From: Deltaproteobacteria bacterium
Lineage (GTDB): Bacteria; Desulfobacterota; Desulfobulbia; Desulfobulbales; Desulfurivibrionaceae
DNA: 64,000 nucleotides
Direction of reading: 5' to 3'
Assembly: GCA_021811385.1 (NCBI GenBank)
Contig: JAJZPC010000004.1
Coordinates: 1 to 64,000 of the forward strand
This document shows positions 35,882 to 43,169 of the stretch, piece after piece. Position 1 is the stretch's first letter; each line of letters starts with the position of its first letter. The notes below the pieces were generated by a model that was given only the letters and a program-made list of their open reading frames with translations, was not told the DNA's origin and did not search any database. The translations under genes were made by a program, and so were the position numbers.

Positions 35882-37525
35882 TCACGGGGCAACTTGGCAC
35901 GGTTCGTTGTCCGAGCGCCGGATGATGGTGTCCTTTTTCCAGTGGACATCGTCTGGCTGGGGGAAATCCACCAGATAGTGGAGGCCGCGGGACTCCTTGC
36001 GGATGCAGGCGCAACGCACGATAAGCTCGGCAACCTGGGCGATGTTGCGCAGCTCGATGAGGTCCGGGGTCAGGATGTAGTCGCGGTAATGCTGGTTCAC
36101 CTCGCTGACGATGGCCCGGAGGCGTTCTCGCACTAGGGCAAGGCGCTTTTCGGTGCGGACAATGCCGACATAGTTCCACATCAGCCGCCTGATCTGATCC
36201 CAGTTATGGCTGACCAGGACATTCTCCTCGATGCGCTGGGCCGCACCGGCAAACCACTCCGCCACCTCGGGCAGCGCGACGTCGCGCAGTTCGGGCCACT
36301 CCCGTTCGCACTCAAGATAGGCCTGATGGGCAAAGACCACCGCCTCAAGCAACGAATTGCTGGCCAGCCGGTTGCCGCCGTGCAGCCCGGTGCAGGCGGT
36401 TTCCCCAAAGGCGAACAGCCCCTCGATGTTGGTCCTGCCCCACTGGTCCGTGACCACCCCGCCGCACATGTAATGGGCCGCAGGCACCACCGGAATGGGC
36501 GCCTTGGTCATGTCGATGCCCAGAGAAAGGCATTTATTATAGATGGTGGGGAACCTGTTTTTGAGAAACTCGGCAGGCTGATGGGTTATGTCCAGATACA
36601 CGCAATCATCGCCGCTCGCCTTCATCTCGCTGTCAATGGCCCTGGCCACGGTGTCGCGGGTGGCCAGATCGCCCCGGGCGTCGTACTTGTGCATGAATGG
36701 CTGCCCGTGCTGGTCGATGAGCCGCCCGCCCTCCCCGCGCACCGCCTCGGAGATCAGGAAGTTCTTCACCTGGGGGTGGTAGAGGCAGGTGGGGTGGAAC
36801 TGGACAAACTCCAGGTTCCCGACCCGGGCCCCGGCCCGGTAGGCCATGGCAATGCCGTCCCCGGTGGCGATATCCGGGTTGGTGGTGTAGAGATAGACCT
36901 TGCCGGTGCCGCCGGTGCAGAGCACCGTCACCTTGGCCTGGTAGGTGTCGATCCGCCCGGTTTCCCGGTCAAAGACATAGGCGCCCAAACACTGGTCGCT
37001 GAAGCTGTCGTGGGGCTGGTACGGGGTGCCGGTCTTGGAGCTGACCAAGAGATCCACGGCCAGGTGGTTCTCCAGCACCGTGATCCTGGGGTTGGCCGCC
37101 ACCTGGGCCAAGAGCCCCTCTTCGATCTTGCGGCCGGTGAGATCCATGGCATGGGCGATCCGGCGGGCCGAGTGGCCACCCTCCTTGCCAAGATCGAGAT
37201 GGCTGGGGTCATTAGCCTCGCTCTGGAACTGAACCCCGAGGCGGATCAACTCCTCGATCCGATCCGGGCCCGTCTCCACCACCAGCTTGACGATGTCCTC
37301 GTGGCACAGCCCGGCCCCGGAGCGCAGGGTGTCCTCGATGTGCAGGGCAAAGGAATCATTGGGCGACAACACGGCGGCAATCCCGCCCTGGGCCAGGTTG
37401 GTGGCGGTATCCACCTTGGCCTTCTTGGTGACAATGGTCACCGATCCTAACCGCGCGGCCTTGATGGCAAAGGAAAGACCGGAGATGCCGCTGCCAATCA
37501 CGAGAAAGTCGGTGCTCTGTTTCAT
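35882..37525 (-). CDS. nadB: L-aspartate oxidase
   Basis: A 547-residue flavoprotein that oxidises L-aspartate to iminoaspartate, the first step of NAD synthesis from aspartate; in anaerobes fumarate can replace oxygen as electron acceptor. FAD motif VIGSGISGLSFAI at the N-terminus, HSARRIAHAMD and the HYMCGGVVTDQWGRT segment with substrate-binding residues are present. ATG 37525 follows GGGGG; GTG 37531 is an alternative start. It ends 276 bp upstream of the nrdD start on the same strand; the promoter and NrdR boxes lie between, so they are separate units. Confidence 0.95.
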   Translation of the reverse strand: MKQSTDFLVIGSGISGLSFAIKAARLGSVTIVTKKAKVDTATNLAQGGIAAVLSPNDSFALHIEDTLRSGAGLCHEDIVKLVVETGPDRIEELIRLGVQFQSEANDPSHLDLGKEGGHSARRIAHAMDLTGRKIEEGLLAQVAANPRITVLENHLAVDLLVSSKTGTPYQPHDSFSDQCLGAYVFDRETGRIDTYQAKVTVLCTGGTGKVYLYTTNPDIATGDGIAMAYRAGARVGNLEFVQFHPTCLYHPQVKNFLISEAVRGEGGRLIDQHGQPFMHKYDARGDLATRDTVARAIDSEMKASGDDCVYLDITHQPAEFLKNRFPTIYNKCLSLGIDMTKAPIPVVPAAHYMCGGVVTDQWGRTNIEGLFAFGETACTGLHGGNRLASNSLLEAVVFAHQAYLECEREWPELRDVALPEVAEWFAGAAQRIEENVLVSHNWDQIRRLMWNYVGIVRTEKRLALVRERLRAIVSEVNQHYRDYILTPDLIELRNIAQVAELIVRCACIRKESRGLHYLVDFPQPDDVHWKKDTIIRRSDNEPCQVAP

Positions 37526-37841
37526 GGCCACCCCCGTAACTGTTCAGCACCACCACATCTGCTTTGTCATCGGCCTGCTCATGTGCACTAGCACACTTCG
37601 CAGACCTCTTCCTCGCATCTGCGGCACTGCTGGACAGTTACATTTTTTTTGTTTCGTCCCATTCCGGCCTCAAGCTGGACAGTTGCTTAACAGCTTGACA
37701 TCTTCCGAAGATATTCTGTAAAGATGAGGCTCATTCGCACAGCATCCACTGTACTTTTATCTGCTCCTCGCCCCGATCCGCTCGTCCTGGTAAAGGATTT
37801 TACATAGCGCGGACCAGGCAGGATGGCAAGGATTCTTCACC
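37526..37841. other. Divergent intergenic region (nadB / HAD gene)
   Basis: About 316 bases with no supported ORF. GCTGGACAGTT occurs twice (near 37631 and 37674), once followed by a T8 run, and may be a paired binding site for a regulator. A plus-strand promoter candidate is listed separately. Confidence 0.45.
37695..37722 (+). promoter_or_regulatory. Candidate promoter of the HAD operon
   Basis: TTGACA at 37695-37700 and TGTAAA at 37717-37722, spacing 16. The spacer contains the palindrome TCTTCCGAAGA. Confidence 0.45.
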
Positions 37842-38486
37842 ATGGCTCCTCTAAAACTCGTCGTGTTCGACTGCGATGGCGTGATGTTCGACTCCAAAAA
37901 CGCCAACCGGGTCTACTACAATCATATCCGCGAAACCTTCGGCCGCCCGGCCATGGACGAGGAGGAGCTGGAATACGTCCATATGCACCATGTGATGGAC
38001 TCCATCCGCCACCTTTTCCGCCATTACCCTGCGGATCTGGCACAGGCCGAGGCGTACCGGCAGACGCTCGATTACACCCCCTACCTGCAATACATGCTCA
38101 TGGAGCCGGACCTTCTGGAGTTTCTCGATTTTCTCCGGCCCGACTACAAAACCGCGATCAGCACCAACCGGACCTCCACCATGGCCTCGGTGCTGCGAAT
38201 CTTTTCCCTGGCGGACCGCTTCGACAAGGTGGTCACCGCCTTTGATGTGGCCCACCCCAAGCCCCACCCCGAAGCGCTGGAGCAGATCCTCGCCCATTTC
38301 GGCTATCAGGTGGACGAGGCGGTGTACATCGGCGACTCTCAAGTGGACCGGGAGCACACCGAAGCCCTGGGCATGCGGCTCATCGCCTTCAAAAACCAGG
38401 CCCTGCCCGCGGAATACCATGTGAGCAGCTTCATGGAGATTACCCGGCTGCCGATCCTGGCCGAAGTTGGAAAAGGGGGAAAATGA
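37842..38486 (+). CDS. HAD family hydrolase
   Basis: A 214-residue haloacid-dehalogenase-superfamily phosphatase. The nucleophile motif VVFDCDGVMFDS (motif I), the ISTNRT motif II and the HPKPHPEAL/YIGDSQVDRE motifs III-IV are visible. It resembles phosphoglycolate phosphatase and related small-phosphate phosphatases; the substrate is not determinable. It overlaps the next gene by ATGA, so the two are coupled. Confidence 0.88.
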   Translation: MAPLKLVVFDCDGVMFDSKNANRVYYNHIRETFGRPAMDEEELEYVHMHHVMDSIRHLFRHYPADLAQAEAYRQTLDYTPYLQYMLMEPDLLEFLDFLRPDYKTAISTNRTSTMASVLRIFSLADRFDKVVTAFDVAHPKPHPEALEQILAHFGYQVDEAVYIGDSQVDREHTEALGMRLIAFKNQALPAEYHVSSFMEITRLPILAEVGKGGK

Positions 38487-38980
38487 AACTGGAAGTGACC
38501 CACAAAATCCTGGCCATGGAGCCGGACCTTGAAAAAAGCTCCGGCCATGTCCTGCGCTTCCTCGACCGCACCACCCTGGTGCACTACGATGCGGTGCGGG
38601 TTGTGGCGGACCAGTCCTGCTCCGCAACGGACCCGCGCTTCTGGCCCTGGCTCGAGCAGGGTCTGGCCGACAACCACCGGGTGCTGACACAATTGATTGG
38701 GGAGTTACGGGCCGCGGGCACCAAGGATTTCAGCGACCTGCTGGCCATGCCGCAGGGGTTTCAAAGCAAGATCTTCCACACCATGGCCCATCTGCTCGAC
38801 GGCTTTTTCGGCATCGACAGCCAGTTTTACAGTCTGCCCGATGATTCCCACTGGCTGGGGGAAAGCCTGCGCAAGCAGATCAAGGCAAGCCCGGAAGAGT
38901 TCTGGCTGGTCACGGTGGTGGCCACATTGGAATCGCTGGAGCACCACGCCATTGCGGGGTTGCGCTCCTTTGAGAAATGA
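38483..38980 (+). CDS. Conserved-looking protein of unknown function
   Basis: A 165-residue soluble protein, not recognised. It has a hydrophilic alpha/beta N-terminus, a helical middle rich in Phe and His (FQSKIFHTMAHLLDGFFGIDSQFYSL) and a short C-terminal helix (ESLEHHAIAGLRSF). Codon use matches neighbours and it overlaps the HAD phosphatase stop, so it is a real gene and probably acts on the same pathway. Confidence 0.75.
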   Translation: MKLEVTHKILAMEPDLEKSSGHVLRFLDRTTLVHYDAVRVVADQSCSATDPRFWPWLEQGLADNHRVLTQLIGELRAAGTKDFSDLLAMPQGFQSKIFHTMAHLLDGFFGIDSQFYSLPDDSHWLGESLRKQIKASPEEFWLVTVVATLESLEHHAIAGLRSFEK

Positions 38981-39005
38981 CAACCGATCAAGCCTCTTGA
39001 AATGA

Positions 39006-39116
39006 CTCTCCCCCTCCCTCGACGGGAGGGGGCCGGGGGGTGGGTGAAGTTGCAACCTGCCGATCTGGCTATTTCCCCCTCTCCCTAGCCCTCCCCCCCA
39101 GGGGGGAGGGAATTTT
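39006..39116. repeat. Dispersed G/C-rich palindromic repeat, copy B
   Basis: Second copy of the element at 5422-5542: CCCCCTCCCTCGACGGGAGG followed by GGTGGGTGAAGTTGC, with CCCTCCCC/GGGGAGGG near the far end. Fills the gap between the 38483 gene and the His-rich gene. Confidence 0.75.
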
Positions 39117-39119
39117 GGC

Positions 39120-39380
39120 TCAATCGTAATGATGATGGTGATGATGCCCGTGGTGATGGCCTTCGCCTGGGCCGCCGATCTCCGCCAGCGCCTTTTTCAA
39201 AATGGTATCGGTCTCAGCCATGCTGGCCACGGCCTTGTCCAGAAGATCCGCCAGCGCGCCCTGTCCCTCGCTGCGCACCAGTTCCACCCATTTCTTGAAC
39301 TCGGCCTCGTGGTTGTGGTTATGCTCAATCCAGTGAGGCAGAAGAATCCGCAGCTTTTCCATCGTGGTTTTCTGGTCCAT
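39120..39380 (-). CDS. His-rich putative nickel-binding protein
   Basis: An 86-residue protein with a helical core (LRILLPHWIEHNHNHEAEFKKW) and a C-terminal tail GEGHHHGHHHHHHYD of the kind that stores or delivers nickel. Its start directly abuts the stop of the CooT-like gene, with AAGGAG upstream, so the two form an operon. The helical part resembles small uncharacterised proteins next to cooT-like genes in other anaerobes; its specific role is inferred. Confidence 0.8.
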   Translation of the reverse strand: MDQKTTMEKLRILLPHWIEHNHNHEAEFKKWVELVRSEGQGALADLLDKAVASMAETDTILKKALAEIGGPGEGHHHGHHHHHHYD

Positions 39381-39584
39381 CTAGGCCTTTTCTCCTTTTT
39401 GAATCACGGTTACCCGGCCGTTTAAAAAATCAATGGCCCGGACTACAGCGCCAGGGATGAATTGCGGCTCCTCAAACAGGGTGCTGATCCGGATGCCGTC
39501 CTCACCGACCTCAAGCTGCGAGGCGCTTTCCGCCACCACCGCTTCGTCGCCATCCTGCACAAGAACAACGCGCATCTGACACAT
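39381..39584 (-). CDS. CooT family nickel-binding protein
   Basis: A 67-residue protein beginning MCQ, where the cysteine at position 2 is the known nickel-site residue of CooT-type proteins. The rest (LVQDGDEAVVAESASQLEV ... GAVVRAIDFLNGRVTVIQ) is a small beta-barrel-like pattern typical of the family. CooT assists nickel insertion into carbon monoxide dehydrogenase in Rhodospirillum; the target here is unknown as no CODH or other nickel enzyme is in the window. First gene of the pair with the His-rich protein. Confidence 0.8.
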   Translation of the reverse strand: MCQMRVVLVQDGDEAVVAESASQLEVGEDGIRISTLFEEPQFIPGAVVRAIDFLNGRVTVIQKGEKA

Positions 39585-39635
39585 ACCCTGCCTCTTTCTT
39601 TTGTTTTTTTAACTGTGACGCCTGGGAAAAAACAA

Positions 39636-39641
39636 TATAAT
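39636..39641 (+). promoter_or_regulatory. -10 element before the CoA-binding gene
   Basis: Perfect TATAAT; the -35 is weak (TGTGAC, 16 nt upstream). About 60 bases before the ATG at 39704, divergent from cooT. Confidence 0.5.
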
Positions 39642-39703
39642 ATCTTTTTTCCGCTTTATCATGCAGATTTGCAGACCATAAAACCACAGCGCGAGACACC
39701 CGC

Positions 39704-40123
39704 ATGCTCCTCGACGATCTCCCGGCCATCCACACGCTGCTGACCACGGCCAAAACCATCGCAGTGGTCGGCCTCTCCCCCAAGGAATCCCGGCCCAGCA
39801 ACATGGTGGCCCGCTACCTGATCGAGGCGGGCTACACCGTGATCCCGGTCAATCCCGGCCAGGAGAAAATCCTCGGCCTACCCTGCTACCCCAACCTCGC
39901 CGCAATCCCCACCCCGGTGGATATTGTGGATATCTTCCGCCGCTCCGAGGATGTGCCCCCCATCGTGGACGAGGCCATTGCCATCGGCGCCAAGGCAATC
40001 TGGATGCAGGAAGGGGTGATCCACGCCGAGGCGGCTCGCACCGCGAAGGCGGCAGGGTTGATGGTGGTGATGGACCGCTGCATCAAGACAATGCACCATG
40101 ATCTGGGCCACGAACAAGGATGA
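39704..40123 (+). CDS. CoA-binding protein (YccU type)
   Basis: A 139-residue Rossmann-fold protein of the CoA_binding_2 group, related to the CoA-binding domain of succinyl-CoA synthetase alpha subunits. Visible: IAVVGLSPKESRPSNMVARYL, VIPVNPGQEKILGLPCYPNL, DIVDIFRRSEDVPPIV and the IWMQEGV segment. Proteins of this family bind CoA; the cellular role is not settled. Divergently transcribed from cooT. Confidence 0.88.
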   Translation: MLLDDLPAIHTLLTTAKTIAVVGLSPKESRPSNMVARYLIEAGYTVIPVNPGQEKILGLPCYPNLAAIPTPVDIVDIFRRSEDVPPIVDEAIAIGAKAIWMQEGVIHAEAARTAKAAGLMVVMDRCIKTMHHDLGHEQG

Positions 40124-40148
40124 GCATAGCGACTGGCAGGAAAACCGC

Positions 40149-40187
40149 TTGACAAAGAAATCTCCAAGGCGTACGATTTGACGTACG
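40149..40187 (+). promoter_or_regulatory. yefM-yoeB promoter and operator
   Basis: TTGACA at 40149-40154, 17 bp, TACGAT at 40172-40177. CGTACG occurs at 40170-40175 and again at 40182-40187, straddling the -10, a plausible binding site for the antitoxin for autoregulation. Confidence 0.7.
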
Positions 40188-40202
40188 GAATGAGGACTGA
40201 CA

Positions 40203-40445
40203 ATGACAACACTTTCAGCAACAGAAGCACGAAAATGCCTGTATAGCCTTGTTGATGACGTAGCCGAATCCCATGATCCAATTCAGATTGTGGGCAAGCG
40301 GCATTCCGCGTTTCTGGTCTCGGAAGATGATTGGCGGGCGATCCAGGAAACCTTGTACCTCACCGCAGTCCCTGGCATGCGCGAATCGATTCAGGACGGA
40401 CTCAAGAGCCCCATTGAAGAGTGCAGCGAGACGCTTGAATGGTGA
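40203..40445 (+). CDS. yefM: Antitoxin of the Phd/YefM family
   Basis: An 80-residue antitoxin. The N-terminal DNA-binding part (LSATEARKCLYSLVDDVAES) and the IVGKRHSAFLVSEDDW segment are characteristic; the C-terminal tail (GMRESIQDGLKSPIEECS) is the toxin-binding part. It should neutralise YoeB and repress its own promoter. Overlaps the toxin gene by 7 bp. First gene in the accessory island. Confidence 0.93.
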   Translation: MTTLSATEARKCLYSLVDDVAESHDPIQIVGKRHSAFLVSEDDWRAIQETLYLTAVPGMRESIQDGLKSPIEECSETLEW

Positions 40446-40705
40446 GCTGGCGTCTGGTTTTTACCAAACAGGCGCAGAAGGATGCGAAAAAAATCGCGCA
40501 ATCCGGACTGAAACCGCAAGCCGAGCGACTGCTCGAACTCCTCACAGAAAATCCGTACAAAAATCCACCGCCATACGAAAAACTCATCGGCGATCTTTCC
40601 GGTGCATATTCCCGAAGGATCAACATCCAGCACCGGCTTGTGTACCAAGTCATGGATGAGACCCAGACCGTCAAAGTCATCCGGATGTGGACCCACTATG
40701 AATAA
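40439..40705 (+). CDS. yoeB: YoeB-family mRNA interferase toxin
   Basis: An 88-residue ribosome-dependent endoribonuclease of the Txe/YoeB family. The family catalytic residues can be matched: Glu47 in PPPYEKLIGDL, Arg66 in INIQHRLVYQV, His86 with Tyr87 at the C-terminus (RMWTHYE). The gene appears intact. It is coupled to yefM by overlap. Confidence 0.93.
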   Translation: MVSWRLVFTKQAQKDAKKIAQSGLKPQAERLLELLTENPYKNPPPYEKLIGDLSGAYSRRINIQHRLVYQVMDETQTVKVIRMWTHYE

Positions 40706-40730
40706 CTGACGTGTACGCCGCCCCGCCCCC

Positions 40731-40762
40731 TTGACAGTGATACTACAAGTCAGTATCATACT
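40731..40762 (+). promoter_or_regulatory. hicAB promoter with operator
   Basis: TTGACA at 40731-40736 and TATCAT at 40754-40759, 17 bp apart. GATACT (40739-40744) pairs with AGTATC (40752-40757), and AGTATCATACT is itself palindromic. The predicted start near 40766 is only about 5 bases before the hicA ATG. Confidence 0.75.
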
Positions 40763-40770
40763 GATAAAAT

Positions 40771-41025
40771 ATGAACAGCACGCACCGCAAGACACTTGCC
40801 GCCATCTTTTCCCAGCCCCCCCCTGCAGCCATTGAATGGCGGAGAATTGAGGCGCTATTGATGGCACTGGGTTCAGTGCTCATCGAAGGCGATGGATCAC
40901 GGGTCTCTTTTATCCTCAACAACGAAAAGGCCGACTTTCACCGGCCTCATCCGGGCAAGGACGCCAAACGGTACCAAGTGCGAAACGCCAAGGATTTTCT
41001 AACCAGAGCAGGAGTCTTCCCATGA
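40771..41025 (+). CDS. hicA: HicA-family mRNA interferase toxin
   Basis: An 84-residue HicA-type toxin with a double-stranded RNA-binding-like fold that cleaves mRNA. WRRIEALLMALGSVLIEGDGSRVSF followed by FHRPHPGKDAKRYQV contains the expected catalytic histidine region; RNAKDFLTRAG is the terminal helix. No Shine-Dalgarno can be seen because the leader is very short. It overlaps hicB by ATGA. Confidence 0.92.
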   Translation: MNSTHRKTLAAIFSQPPPAAIEWRRIEALLMALGSVLIEGDGSRVSFILNNEKADFHRPHPGKDAKRYQVRNAKDFLTRAGVFP

Positions 41026-41396
41026 ACACTCTCAGTTACAAGGGCTACACAGCCAAAATCGAATTCGACCCCGACGACAACCTTCTGTTTGGCAATATCG
41101 TCGGCATCCGTGACACGGTTGGCTTTCATGGCGAGACGGTGGCCGAACTCAAAGACGCCTTCCGCGAGGCGGTTGATTTCTACCTTGAAAGTTGCGAGAA
41201 ATCCAGACGTGTTCCCGACAAGCCATTTTCCGGTAAATTTGTCGTCCGGGTGGAGTCCTCGCTGCACGGCGAGATTGTCGCCGCCGCCGTCAATGCAGGG
41301 AAAAGCGTCAACAAGTGGGTAGCCGACACCCTTGCCGCAGTTGTGCATGCCCACCCGCAGGCCGGGCAAGCCGGAGAAACGGGAAAGCGTTCCTGA
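41022..41396 (+). CDS. hicB: HicB-family antitoxin
   Basis: A 124-residue antitoxin. The degenerate RNase-H-like N-terminus (YKGYTAKIEFDPDDNLLFGNIVGI) binds HicA; the C-terminus (SLHGEIVAAAVNAGKSVNKWVADTL) is a ribbon-helix-helix-type DNA-binding domain for autoregulation. Intact and coupled to hicA. Confidence 0.93.
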   Translation: MNTLSYKGYTAKIEFDPDDNLLFGNIVGIRDTVGFHGETVAELKDAFREAVDFYLESCEKSRRVPDKPFSGKFVVRVESSLHGEIVAAAVNAGKSVNKWVADTLAAVVHAHPQAGQAGETGKRS

Positions 41397-41424
41397 TTTT
41401 CCGAGCTAGCTCGATAATAATATT

Positions 41425-41431
41425 GTTAGCC
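41425..41431 (+). other. Candidate integron core site (left cassette boundary)
   Basis: GTTAGCC 24 bases before the next ATG, the usual position and form of the recombination core at the 5' end of a gene cassette. The palindrome CGAGCTAGCTCG lies 14 bp upstream, but a complete attC is not visible here. Confidence 0.4.
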
Positions 41432-41448
41432 ATCAAGGAAATTGAATA

Positions 41449-42066
41449 ATGTCACCATGGTTCAGTTTTACAATTGCTTGCCTCGCTCTGCTCATTTCAG
41501 GAGTGACTGCATGGCTTACATTTTTCCGTAAAGGAAAACTAGTGATGACTCAACCAACCGTTATATTCTTTGGCCCTGATGGTTCAAAGTTCGATAGCAG
41601 TAAAAACAAGATATATCTTAGAACCCTACTTTACAGTACAGCTAAGCGTGGCCAAGTTCTGGAAAGTCTACATATTTCAATTCACCGCAATGAGACCAAA
41701 CAAAATTTCAATATTTGGGTTTACGGCGAGAAAGGGAACCTGAAAAGAGGTAGCGGATTATTTATACCGCAAGAAGGTGTTACGTTTGACCATCACTTTT
41801 TACTTCCTGAAGATGGCGCAAATTTTGCCTTCAACTCAGGTTCATACAAATTAGCAGTTATCGCAAAATTAGTGGGCAGCTCCGCTTGCCATGAATTAAG
41901 TTCTATAAACCTTACAATTAATGACGCACAAGCAGCTCAGTTGGCTGAGTCAAATACGGGCATTTATTTTGATTGGGGGCCTGATCAACAAAGCTACCAC
42001 TCTCATATTGATACAAGACCAGAAAAAGAACCAGATATTGGGCAGTTACTAGAAATCATGGCATAA
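41449..42066 (+). CDS. Cassette-like protein of unknown function with N-terminal anchor
   Basis: A 205-residue protein not recognised. It has an N-terminal membrane segment (WFSFTIACLALLISGVTAWLTFF) and a beta-rich C-terminal part facing one side of the membrane. Base composition is much lower in G+C than the flanking core genes. Its TAA stop lies inside the left arm of the attC-like site (GCATAACGCC), a hallmark of integron cassettes. Start at ATG 41449 follows AAGGAAA. Confidence 0.75.
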   Translation: MSPWFSFTIACLALLISGVTAWLTFFRKGKLVMTQPTVIFFGPDGSKFDSSKNKIYLRTLLYSTAKRGQVLESLHISIHRNETKQNFNIWVYGEKGNLKRGSGLFIPQEGVTFDHHFLLPEDGANFAFNSGSYKLAVIAKLVGSSACHELSSINLTINDAQAAQLAESNTGIYFDWGPDQQSYHSHIDTRPEKEPDIGQLLEIMA

Positions 42067-42117
42067 CGCCAAAATCCAGCCGACGCAAAAAATGCGCGGC
42101 TGATTTTGGCGTTATGC
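42061..42117. other. Integron attC-like recombination site
   Basis: A 57-bp imperfect palindrome starting GCATAACGCC and ending GGCGTTATGC, with inner CAGCCGACGC/GCGCGGCTG arms and an A-rich loop. The outer 7-mers have the complementary form of R boxes (RYYYAAC/GTTRRRY), the inner arms resemble L boxes, and one extra base (C) in the left arm is in the position of an extrahelical base. Unlike many attC sites, the spacer between R and L pairs. No T-run, so it is not a terminator. Confidence 0.65.
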
Positions 42118-42135
42118 GCTGAATACGGAGTAGTG

Positions 42136-42771
42136 ATGGAACATTTCGTCAGTCCACGTTACGACCACTCCAAACTAGAGAATCCGAGTTTTACAGACCT
42201 TATCGATGTGTTCGAAGATTCCTGGCAGAAATACGTATTCTGGCCGTCCAAAATGCTACTGGATCATGGCGGTGACGTCGCCGCTATGACTTTGGTGACT
42301 TCGTACTTCGAAGCTATCGCCATCTATATGACCGGAGAAAATAGCGAGGGAAAATCAAAACCATTCTTCGTGAACGGTTTTTCGCAATGCTTTGCCGCGA
42401 GCACGGAAGGTATCGAGCTCGCGGCAAAGGAGATTTACAAGCACATCCGTTGCGGCCTTGCACATACTGGCATGCTCACGCCTCGGGTTAATTTTAGCCG
42501 AGAGGGAGCGCATGCATTCTATGTCACGTATCCAAAGAATCCGGATGGGTCACTTAACCTAAAGGTGCCGGCTGCGTCTATAGTGGTCAATCCGCAACGA
42601 ATGTACGAGGGCGTTCTGCGCCACTTTGCACAGTATATTAAGAATCTCCGTGGCGGAAGCCGACCAGATCTCGCATACACATTTCAGAAGGCCGTTTCTC
42701 TTCTCTGGGCACTGGAAGAGGGCGAAAACGTCATAGGTATGACGGAAGATGAATTCAAGGGGCGCGCATAA
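42136..42771 (+). CDS. Second cassette-like protein of unknown function
   Basis: A 211-residue soluble protein not recognised. It has a central ELAAKEIYKHIRCGLAHTGML segment and helical C-terminus; a HEPN-like or similar helical fold is possible but not supported by a clear motif. It starts 25 bases after the attC core GTTATGC, and its TAA stop is again inside GCATAAC, so it looks like a second gene cassette whose own attC is truncated after the left arm. Lower G+C than core genes. Confidence 0.72.
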   Translation: MEHFVSPRYDHSKLENPSFTDLIDVFEDSWQKYVFWPSKMLLDHGGDVAAMTLVTSYFEAIAIYMTGENSEGKSKPFFVNGFSQCFAASTEGIELAAKEIYKHIRCGLAHTGMLTPRVNFSREGAHAFYVTYPKNPDGSLNLKVPAASIVVNPQRMYEGVLRHFAQYIKNLRGGSRPDLAYTFQKAVSLLWALEEGENVIGMTEDEFKGRA

Positions 42772-42793
42772 CAACCGCGTGGGGTCACGCCTG

Positions 42794-43074
42794 ATGGGTA
42801 TCTCATCCGACATCAAGCCCATTTCCTTTCTCAAATCCCACGCCGCCGACATCTTAAAACAGATCAACGACACCATCGGCCCGTGGTCATCACGCAAAAC
42901 GGGGAACCGAGGGCAGTTCTTCAAGACCCCGAAAGCTATGACAACATGCGCAAGGCCATTGGCCTGCTGAAACTTCTCTCCCAAGGAGAGGAAGACTTCA
43001 AAAGAGGGGAAACAAAACCACAGGAGCGTGTTTTTAAAGACATCGAAAAGATGCTGGCACAGCACGGCAGATGA
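42794..43074 (+). pseudogene. Frameshifted Phd/YefM-family antitoxin
   Basis: The N-terminal part (MGISSDIKPISFLKSHAADILKQIN) and the C-terminal part (VVITQNGEPRAVLQDPESYD ... MLAQHGR) of one antitoxin are in different frames; the break is near 42880 (CGGCCCGTGGTCATC). One base gained or lost would restore about 93 residues. No ParE/RelE-type toxin follows, so it is a decayed solitary antitoxin next to the cassette remnant. Confidence 0.8.
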
Positions 43075-43088
43075 ATCCGCCACCGCAC

Positions 43089-43121
43089 AAAAAAAAGCCT
43101 GCCTGGAAAACCCAGGCAGGC
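43089..43121 (-). terminator. Terminator of the yajC operon
   Basis: On the minus strand GCCTGCCTGG/CCAGGCAGGC stem with a short loop, then a T8 run, 49 bp past the yajC stop. Confidence 0.95.
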
Positions 43122-43169
43122 CATAAATCTCATCTTTCGCTTCACTCCCGGTGAAGGGCTAACTCACCC

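Noticed and set aside
42061-42117. Reading the 57-bp palindrome as a transcription terminator
   Set aside because: There is no T-run on either side, and the stop codon falls within the first arm; the ends match recombination core sequences better.
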